Shown here piece by piece: positions 58,176 to 64,000 of a stretch of 64,000 nt of DNA (position 1 is its first letter; every line of letters starts with the position of its first letter). The stretch is from Methanobrevibacter sp. TMH8 (GTDB lineage: Archaea; Methanobacteriota; Methanobacteria; Methanobacteriales; Methanobacteriaceae): NCBI RefSeq assembly GCF_020148105.1, contig NZ_JAHLZE010000035.1, positions 26,993-90,992 of the forward strand, written 5' to 3'. Under the pieces are notes generated by a model. The model was not told the origin of the DNA, ran no database searches, and saw only the letters and a program-made list of their open reading frames with translations. Both the position numbers and the translations under genes were made by a program.

Positions 58176-59087
58176 GTGTATGAAACTTTAACTTATTCTG
58201 GAGGAGTACATAAGAGTGAAGAGATGAGAGAGCTCATTGAAGATTTAGGAGGATTCATTCTTCAGGAAAATATATTACAGATGGATCTTATTTTAAATAT
58301 GGCTGTTCCTATTGATGATGTTGATAAAATCAAGGAAAAATCAAAGGAATTATTGGGTAAAATTTCTACAGCGCCTATGGCTGGAACTGAAATAGCTATT
58401 GTATCTCCAACTCTTGCAAGACATCACTTGCCTCATGCAGCTTGTGATATATCTGAATATCTTCGTCGTTATGGTGCTAAAGATAATATGATTGGACTTG
58501 CTCGTGGTGCAGGTAAAGGCACAGCGGGAATTACAGAATATGAAAAAAGACTTATAGAAGAGCATGATATAGCTATATATGCTCTTGGTAGCTTTAAACA
58601 ATGTATCATGGACAAAACTTTTTTATTTGATGATATTGACATTCCAGTAATTGTTACAGGAGCTCCTGAAATAGATCTTGATGACCTTCCTGGTGCAGAT
58701 GCTTATGTAAGTGGGCTTGGAAGAATTCCAAGAAGACTTAAACGAGGAGAAAACATTAGGGCTCTTAGAAATCTTGTAGATGTTGTGGAAAACATGTTGG
58801 ATCAAAAAAGAAGAGATATGGCATTGGATCCACCTCTTGCTCCATCAATATTAGTTAAAAATGCTATTGAAAATCAAGTTCCAGCTATTTCTGAGGTAAT
58901 TTCTCCAACTCCAGTTACAAGTCAGTTGGATGGTGTTAGAGTAAAACTTGATTATGATAAATATCATGAAGAAATAGCTAATGTAATGGTCAATGATAAG
59001 CCATTAAAAGAAATTGCAGATATTAAAAAGTCTCATATGTATGATTATATATTAGTTAAGCTATTAAGTGAAAGTGCAATAGTATAA
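58176..59087 (+). CDS. Methanogenesis marker protein 7
   Basis: The 303-residue soluble protein, beginning [26 protein letters not shown], matches methanogenesis marker protein 7, a family found in methanogens and linked by genome context to methyl-coenzyme M reductase maturation or activation. Conserved stretches include [25 protein letters not shown] and [21 protein letters not shown]. The start is GTG, preceded by GGAGATGA. No cofactor motif is obvious. Confidence 0.8.
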   Translation: MYETLTYSGGVHKSEEMRELIEDLGGFILQENILQMDLILNMAVPIDDVDKIKEKSKELLGKISTAPMAGTEIAIVSPTLARHHLPHAACDISEYLRRYGAKDNMIGLARGAGKGTAGITEYEKRLIEEHDIAIYALGSFKQCIMDKTFLFDDIDIPVIVTGAPEIDLDDLPGADAYVSGLGRIPRRLKRGENIRALRNLVDVVENMLDQKRRDMALDPPLAPSILVKNAIENQVPAISEVISPTPVTSQLDGVRVKLDYDKYHEEIANVMVNDKPLKEIADIKKSHMYDYILVKLLSESAIV

Positions 59088-59581
59088 AACTTTTTAAATT
59101 TTTTATTATTCATTATTCTATTATTTCAATTTTTGCATTGTTTTATTATTATATTATTTTCTTATTTTTATTATCTTTATTATTATACTATTTTCTTATT
59201 TTTCTTATTTTTATTATATTCATTATTTTATTATTCATTATTTTGATATTTCATTTTTCAGTTATCTTTTTTAATTATTTTAATAACGGATTTATTAATC
59301 CTTATTATTTTAAGTGATATTATTTTAAGACTATTTTTCATTTTTTTATTTTAATTTTTACAATCTATTTTTATCCTTAAAAATTATTTATTATATATTT
59401 AAAATATCAATTTTTTTCAAAAACTTAAAAAGAAAAGAATATTAATAATGAAAAACTAAACATTGTTCAAAGACATATTAGTTATATAATTATATAAACT
59501 GAATATTGTTTTTCGGATTTTTAATTCTAAAATTCTGCTGTGATATTGTTGAGTTATATTAATACTTTCTGGAATGATAAA
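59088..59581 (+). terminator. T-rich tail after marker 7 gene, then AT-rich leader
   Basis: From 59090 to about 59260 the + strand is pyrimidine-rich with repeated TTATTATT and TTTCTTATTTTT runs, likely a U-tract terminator. The remaining part up to the Lrp gene is A/T-rich with TATA-like sequences and no gene. Confidence 0.45.
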
Positions 59582-60061
59582 ATGAGTAATGACAACAAAG
59601 AAAATGTAGTTGTAATCGATAAAACAGATAAAAATATCATTGAAATGATAAATGAGGATGCTAGAACCCCTTATAGGCAAATATCTCGTGAACTCGACAT
59701 TTCTGTTGGAACTGTACACAATCGTGTAGATAAATTGATGAAAACGGGAGTAATTAAAAAATTTGCTCCTATCATGGATCATAGAAAGTTGGGTTATGGT
59801 TTAACCAGTATTATCGGAGTTAGAGTTAAAGGGGGACAACTTGAGAACTGGGAAGAGAAAGAATCTTTCAATAAACATGTTTTAGCTATTTACGATGTTA
59901 CTGGAGAATATGACGCTTTTTTAATAGCTAAATTTAAAAATACTGATGAATTAGATAAGTTTGTTAAAGAGTTGTTAAAAGAACCTGGTGTTGAAAGGAC
60001 TTATACTCAAACAGTTTTAAATGTTGTTAAAGAAGAACCAAGTTCAATTCACATGCTTTAA
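59582..60061 (+). CDS. Lrp/AsnC-family transcriptional regulator
   Basis: The 159-residue protein has an N-terminal helix-turn-helix (IDKTDKNIIEMINEDARTPYRQISRELDISVGTVHNRVDKLMKTGVIKKF, about residues 13-61) and a C-terminal RAM/ligand-binding domain with IYDVTGEYDAFLIAKF, the typical GxxDx effector and multimer region. An upstream start at 59540 would add 14 hydrophobic residues with no ribosome binding site. The next gene follows after 26 bases and may be co-transcribed. Confidence 0.85.
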   Translation: MSNDNKENVVVIDKTDKNIIEMINEDARTPYRQISRELDISVGTVHNRVDKLMKTGVIKKFAPIMDHRKLGYGLTSIIGVRVKGGQLENWEEKESFNKHVLAIYDVTGEYDAFLIAKFKNTDELDKFVKELLKEPGVERTYTQTVLNVVKEEPSSIHML

Positions 60062-60087
60062 AAATATGGATAATTTAATGGGATCTT

Positions 60088-60768
60088 ATGAATGATATTC
60101 GTTTTAAACAAGCTCAGCACTTAGTTGAAAAAGCATCAACTCGAATTGATGGAAATGCCAAATTAAAAGTTCCACAAGATGGCCATATTGATGTTAAAAA
60201 GTTTGAAAACCTTTTTAAAGAATTAATATCTGCTGAAGATTTTTTATATAGTAGTTTACCTACTCATGATCTTTCTAAAGAAGAAGCAGAAGAATTTATT
60301 AAATCTCTCATTTCAGCTAGAGATAATATTGATTCTATTCTGGCTGATTTTAAAGTTATTGATAAACAAGAAGAAAAAGTGGATCTAGGTGAATTAACTG
60401 AAAATGTTCTTTTTATAACATCAAAAAATAACTTTAAAAAATCATTAAAGAAACTTGGTATTGATGTTCAAAGAATACTCGTAGCTAGTGTTCCTTTAGA
60501 TGTTGAGGATATGAAAGAAATAAATCCAAAGATCCCTGAAGCTGCATTAAAAGGAATAAAAACCAAGGTTGAACATATTCATAATGACATAAACAGAAAG
60601 AAACAATCTTTAAACCCAGAAAAAATTATCATCTTAGCTGAAGATGATATAAATGGACAGCTACTCGGAAAAAGGGCAGAAGAACATTACGATGCAATTG
60701 TCCATCTAAACAACAACTTAAAAGACTTTACTGAAATAGATATCATTGAAATTATAGAGAATAGCTGA
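60088..60768 (+). CDS. Methanobacterial conserved hypothetical protein
   Basis: The 226-residue soluble protein starts MNDIRFKQAQHLVEKASTRID. It has a helical N-terminal half with LYSSLPTHDLSKEEAEEFIKSLI and a C-terminal segment predicted to alternate strand and helix (LFITSKNNFKKSLKKLGIDVQRILVA). It may belong to DUF2100, but I hold that only weakly. The short gap to the Lrp gene suggests an operon. No catalytic motif is seen. Confidence 0.6.
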   Translation: MNDIRFKQAQHLVEKASTRIDGNAKLKVPQDGHIDVKKFENLFKELISAEDFLYSSLPTHDLSKEEAEEFIKSLISARDNIDSILADFKVIDKQEEKVDLGELTENVLFITSKNNFKKSLKKLGIDVQRILVASVPLDVEDMKEINPKIPEAALKGIKTKVEHIHNDINRKKQSLNPEKIIILAEDDINGQLLGKRAEEHYDAIVHLNNNLKDFTEIDIIEIIENS

Positions 60769-61094
60769 TTATTAAATTATTCTTGTTTTATTAGCTATTT
60801 TACTCATTTTTTTTAATAGTTTATTAATATCCTAGAAATAGTTATAGGATAACTTTTTTATATATTTTTTATTTTTAGTTTTATATTTTTTATAGAATTA
60901 TATTGGTTTTTTAGTTACATATTTATATTTTTCATGGTAAATATTTTTTACAAAATCATAATATTTATATATCTCTTTGTCAATATAGAATATTAGTAAA
61001 AAAAATTTTACTAAATTGTCGCCGTGTTAAATTTTGGACTCATCTATTGATTACAGTTTTCATTATTTAATATGGTTTAATTATGTGTTTTTTC
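60769..61094 (+). other. AT-rich region at start of adhesin upstream sequence
   Basis: Between the hypothetical gene and the first 32-base palindrome I see no gene. A T-rich stretch follows the stop codon. The phrase GTCGCCGTGTTAAATTTTGG (61019-61038) is unusually G/C-containing for this genome but has no recognised identity. Confidence 0.4.
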
Positions 61095-61126
61095 TTACTT
61101 CGTTTAATTTCGGTTAAACGAAGTAA
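61095..61126. repeat. 32-base perfect palindromic element, copy 1
   Basis: TTACTTCGTTTAA (61095-61107) and TTAAACGAAGTAA (61114-61126) form a 13-bp perfect inverted repeat around TTTCGG. A near-identical element in reverse orientation is at 61293-61324, with three differences. Together they bracket about 165 bases, like terminal inverted repeats or a pair of operators. Confidence 0.75.
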
Positions 61127-61292
61127 ATTGATGAAAAATATGCATAATTTGGAAAAATAGAGGGGTATTTTCTTTATAAAAAAATAAATTATATGAAAAA
61201 TATTGAATATTTAATAAATTTTATAATTATTAGAATATTTTAGTATGAACTGTAAACTGATATTATATTAATTATATTAGAAAAATAGTAAG

Positions 61293-61324
61293 TTAGTTCG
61301 TTTAACCGAAATATAACGAAGTAA
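61293..61324. repeat. 32-base palindromic element, copy 2 (inverted)
   Basis: TTAGTTCGTTTAACCGAAAT followed by ATAACGAAGTAA matches the reverse complement of the element at 61095-61126 in 29 of 32 positions. Its own arms pair with three mismatches. The shared TTCGTTTAACCGAAA core is the most conserved part. Confidence 0.7.
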
Positions 61325-61454
61325 ATTTGGAATTAATAAATTATTCTTTGTATAAGAGAGAGTTTTTTTCAACATAGTTGTTTTATAGGGGGAGTTTTTT
61401 ATTATATTTTTTTATCTATTAATATAACAATTGTTCTATTGTTGTGTCCTTTTC

Positions 61455-61524
61455 TTATTAATGATAAAAAGCCTATCAATGAAAAATATTATTTTTTTTT
61501 GAGTAGCCTTTTTATGATTAATAA
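61455..61524. repeat. 21-bp inverted repeat with 28-base spacer
   Basis: TTATTAATGATAAAAAGCCTA (61455-61475) pairs with TAGCCTTTTTATGATTAATAA (61504-61524) except for one G-G and one C-C opposition. In RNA this would form a long hairpin in the adhesin gene's upstream region. Confidence 0.7.
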
Positions 61525-61670
61525 GATTATGAAGAGTTTTATACAATGATTTTTTGAGTAAATGCTCTTTTTTTAATGTATAATATTGTAATAGGCTGAT
61601 AACTTTTATGGAGAGTTTTATTACTAATTTATATATTAATATTGGTTTTATTAATCAAAGAAATTTGTAA

Positions 61671-61774
61671 TGTGATAAAAGAAGATAAATGTATGTTCCT
61701 GTTAAGAATTTTTTATATCACCCCCTAAGAATTCTTTTTTTAGGAGAATCATTTTATTCTTTCTTTTTATCACA
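61671..61774 (+). promoter_or_regulatory. Structured 5' leader of adhesin gene
   Basis: TGTGATAAAA (61671-61680) and TTTTATCACA (61765-61774) form a perfect 10-bp outer stem, extended by GAA/TTC pairing with a bulge. Inside, CCTAA (61724-61728) and TTAGG (61740-61744) close a smaller hairpin containing AGAATTCT. The structure ends 42 bases before the Shine-Dalgarno of the adhesin gene, so it could act as an RNA regulatory element. Confidence 0.5.
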
Positions 61775-61821
61775 TTTTAGAATTTTGAAAAAAAATATTT
61801 TAACCCAAAATAAATGGGGAG

Positions 61822-64000
61822 GTGAATAAAATTAAACAAAACAAAAAAATAATAACTCATACTTTAATTATAATAAGTATTATTTTATTAGCTGTAATTA
61901 GTTTACAAGCTGGATTTGCAGCTACCACTACTACGATTGATAACTCAACTGCTGGTGGAATAAGTGGTGCACTTAGTAGTTCAACTGCTGGTGATACAAT
62001 AGAACTTGATGAAGGAACATACATAGGCAATAATAATACAAATATGACAATTAATAAAAACATTACAATAGCAGGAAAAACTAAAGACAAAGTAATCCTA
62101 GATGCACAAGGACTATCAAGAATATATACAATAGGCAACAATCTGAATGTGACTTTCATTAATCTAACATTTATAAATGGAAACACAACAGCTAATGGTG
62201 GTGCAATTTGGAACAATTATGCTGGAACAACAATGACATTCATAAACTGTACATTCTTAAATAATAATGGAACTTTAGGAGGTGCAATCTACAATGTTGG
62301 TAGTAATGTTTCTGTATTAGATTCTAATTTCATTAATAATGATGCTGGTGTTGGTGCTGCAATAAGGAATAGTGGTATTAATCTGAATGTGATTAATTCT
62401 AATTTCGAAAATAACAATGGAACTAGTAGTTCAGGAGGAGTGTGGTCTAGTGGAAATTATACAGTTGTAATTAATTGTATATTTAATAATAATACTGGAT
62501 CGAATGGTGCTGCAATTAATATCAATAAGTGTTATAATGCGAGTATAATTAACTGCACATTCACTAACAATTCTGCAACAAATAGCGGTGGTGCAATCAC
62601 TAGTGATGGTAATTATGTGAACATAATTAACTGCACATTCACTAACAATTCTGCAACAAATAACGGTGGTGCAATAAGTAATGCTGCTAATGATACAATT
62701 ATATCTAATTCTACTTTTGAAGAGAATACGGGATCAAATGGTGGCGCAATAGGCAATGGTGGTAATAATGTCACTATAGATAATAATAATATCACTAATA
62801 ATAATGGTAATGGTGGTATTTATAGTAATGGTAATAGTACTACTATAACTGATAATATTATTAATGATAATAGTGGTGATGGAATAATTATTAATAGTGG
62901 TGATTCTACTATTTCTGGTAATGAAATTGTTGGTAATGGTGGTAATGGAATAACTAATAATGAGAATGGTACTGCTGATATTGCTGATAATGAAGTTGTT
63001 GGTAATGGTGGTAGTGGTGTTGTTAACGATGGTAATGCTACTGTTGTAGGTAATGTTATTAATGATAATGCTGGTGATGGTATAGTTAATGGTGAGAATG
63101 CTACTGCTGATATTGCTGATAATGAGATTGGTGGTAATGGTGGTAGTGGTGTTTCTAACAATGGTAATGCTACTGTTGGAAATAATAATGTTTCTGGTAA
63201 TTCTGGAAATGATATTGTTAATAATGGTGAAGTTACTGGTTCAGGAAATGTGATTGATGTTCAATCAGGTTTAGCTATTAGTACTGTTGTTTCAGGCAAT
63301 AAAATTACAATAAGAGTGAAAGCTACTAATATTATTAATGGTAATGCTATTGTTGGTGCAACTATTAATTTCTATGTTAATGGAAAATTAGTAGGAACTG
63401 CAATAACCAACAACAATGGTATTGCTGAGTTCACCTATAACGCTCCTAGCACAGGATCATACAACATTTTTACAACCTTTGAAGAATTTAATACTACTGA
63501 TACTTTAGGAACTACTTTTTACAGTGAATCTAACACTACTACTAATGTTAATATAGTAATAGAAGAAAAGAAGGGTACTGTTATAACAGTTTCTGCACCA
63601 ACTATCAAAGAAGGTAAAAAAACCAACATAAAAGTAACCCTAAAAGATGCAAATGGAAATATCCTCAAAAACAAAAAAATATCATTAACAATCAAAGGAA
63701 AAACATACACAGCAACAACTAACAACAATGGAATAGCTGTATTTAAGATAGCTGGATTAAAAGGTGGAAAACATACAATAACAGCTAAATTCGCAGGAGA
63801 CAGCAACTACAAATCTTCAAAAATATCAAAAGTGCAAAAAGTCAACCCTAAAACTAACTTAGGAATTGCATCAATTAAAAAATTGTCTTTCAGGAAAAAA
63901 GTGTCCACATATAAAGTTACAATAGCTAATAAAGGAAGTTTAAAATCTAAATCTACTGTTTTAGCTCTTTTCCATATGAGAAACGGAGTTAAAATCAAAA
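61822..64000 (+). CDS. Adhesin-like cell-surface protein with beta-helix repeats (3' truncated)
   Basis: The frame is open from 61822 to the window end (about 726 codons). An N-terminal signal peptide (HTLIIISIILLAVISLQAGFA) is followed by a right-handed beta-helix region with Asn/Gly-rich parallel-beta repeats (INKNITIAGKTK, FINLTFINGN, INCTFTNNSAT) to about residue 470. Then come Ig-like domains (ISTVVSGNKITIRVKATNI; VISVSAPTIKEGKKTNIKV-like) and the start of a CARDB-like module. It fits the adhesin-like proteins abundant in Methanobrevibacter. The GTG at 61822 overlaps GGGGAGGTGA; ATT at 61831 is the codon at normal spacing. Confidence 0.85.
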   Translation, partial: MNKIKQNKKIITHTLIIISIILLAVISLQAGFAATTTTIDNSTAGGISGALSSSTAGDTIELDEGTYIGNNNTNMTINKNITIAGKTKDKVILDAQGLSRIYTIGNNLNVTFINLTFINGNTTANGGAIWNNYAGTTMTFINCTFLNNNGTLGGAIYNVGSNVSVLDSNFINNDAGVGAAIRNSGINLNVINSNFENNNGTSSSGGVWSSGNYTVVINCIFNNNTGSNGAAININKCYNASIINCTFTNNSATNSGGAITSDGNYVNIINCTFTNNSATNNGGAISNAANDTIISNSTFEENTGSNGGAIGNGGNNVTIDNNNITNNNGNGGIYSNGNSTTITDNIINDNSGDGIIINSGDSTISGNEIVGNGGNGITNNENGTADIADNEVVGNGGSGVVNDGNATVVGNVINDNAGDGIVNGENATADIADNEIGGNGGSGVSNNGNATVGNNNVSGNSGNDIVNNGEVTGSGNVIDVQSGLAISTVVSGNKITIRVKATNIINGNAIVGATINFYVNGKLVGTAITNNNGIAEFTYNAPSTGSYNIFTTFEEFNTTDTLGTTFYSESNTTTNVNIVIEEKKGTVITVSAPTIKEGKKTNIKVTLKDANGNILKNKKISLTIKGKTYTATTNNNGIAVFKIAGLKGGKHTITAKFAGDSNYKSSKISKVQKVNPKTNLGIASIKKLSFRKKVSTYKVTIANKGSLKSKSTVLALFHMRNGVKIK
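62959..63186 (+). repeat. 132-bp (44-residue) tandem repeat in adhesin gene
   Basis: The coding sequence around ACTGCTGATATTGCTGATAA at 62971 recurs at 63103, an offset of 132 bases, with high identity over about 100 bases including GGTAATGGTGGTAGTGGTGT. A more divergent earlier copy begins near 62850. Each unit adds two beta-helix coils. Confidence 0.75.

Noticed and set aside
61608..61670. 20-codon upstream ORF in the adhesin leader
   Set aside because: No ribosome binding site, and ORFs of this length are expected by chance in A/T-rich DNA.
61857..63998. Series of minus-strand ORFs opposite the adhesin gene
   Set aside because: They are hydrophobic, repetitive antisense readings of the beta-helix repeats; the plus frame has a signal peptide, a Shine-Dalgarno and recognisable domains.

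Overview
The window is chromosomal DNA of a hydrogenotrophic methanogen of the order Methanobacteriales, most likely Methanobrevibacter. The evidence is: the distal half of the Ehb energy-converting [NiFe]-hydrogenase operon; coenzyme M genes (comB, comC, comD, comE); mptA and cofG for methanopterin and F420; a methanogenesis marker protein; a family B DNA polymerase that stops just after its YxDTD motif, as in the split PolB of this order; archaeal information-processing genes (aCPSF1/FttA, Nop5, fibrillarin, proteasome beta, Taw2); and a large adhesin-like beta-helix protein. Base composition is very AT-rich. Intergenic DNA is extremely AT-rich and often long. No tRNA, rRNA, CRISPR array, transposase or prophage was recognised.

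Layout. 1-5635 (+): ehbK (5' truncated) to ehbQ. 5992-10765 (-): a small Cys protein, a Cas4-like protein, homoserine dehydrogenase and a nucleotidyltransferase-like protein. 11021-13247 (+): DUF366, queD and queE (7-deazaguanine/archaeosine pathway). 13562-16573 (+): two four-CBS proteins and pheA, which lacks a normal start codon. 17110-19695 (+): a membrane protein with a Gly/Ser/Asp tail, a lipoprotein and coaBC. 20702-27625 (+): psmB, aCPSF1, purM, comC, comD, comE. 27750-30225 (-): a thioesterase and a MarR-DUF2156-GNAT operon with palindromic operators. 30828-36083 (+): a five-gene nickel/peptide-type ABC importer. 36173-42688 (-): a QueG-like Fe-S protein, a methyltransferase remnant, a small membrane protein, polB1, an AI-2E-type permease, pyrK and pyrD. 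43102-51413 (+): nop5, flpA, a GC-rich island that looks like an RNA gene, taw2, mptA, DUF2120, cofG and a TtuA/NcsA-type thiolase. 51537-57116 (-, with one + gene): a CNNM/CorC protein, DUF1922, TraB, comB and a PIN toxin-antitoxin pair. 57379-60768 (+): a hypothetical gene, methanogenesis marker 7, an Lrp regulator and another hypothetical gene. 60769-64000 (+): a long structured upstream region and the start of an adhesin-like protein.

Genes that work together: Ehb supplies low-potential reduced ferredoxin for anabolism. ComB, ComC, ComD and ComE cover consecutive steps from phosphosulfolactate to sulfoacetaldehyde in coenzyme M synthesis. QueD and QueE, with DUF366 beside them, act in 7-deazaguanine synthesis, and MptA feeds GTP into pterin synthesis. 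Nop5 and fibrillarin form the C/D sRNP core. PyrK and PyrD form the NAD-linked dihydroorotate dehydrogenase.

The least explained signals are non-coding. They are a GC-rich 45.6-kb island with mutually exclusive hairpins, inverted copies of a 32-bp palindrome and further inverted repeats ahead of the adhesin gene, operator-like palindromes at the MarR and ABC-importer promoters, 11-bp-phased AT arrays, and three genes whose Shine-Dalgarno sequence points at AUA or AUU rather than a normal start.
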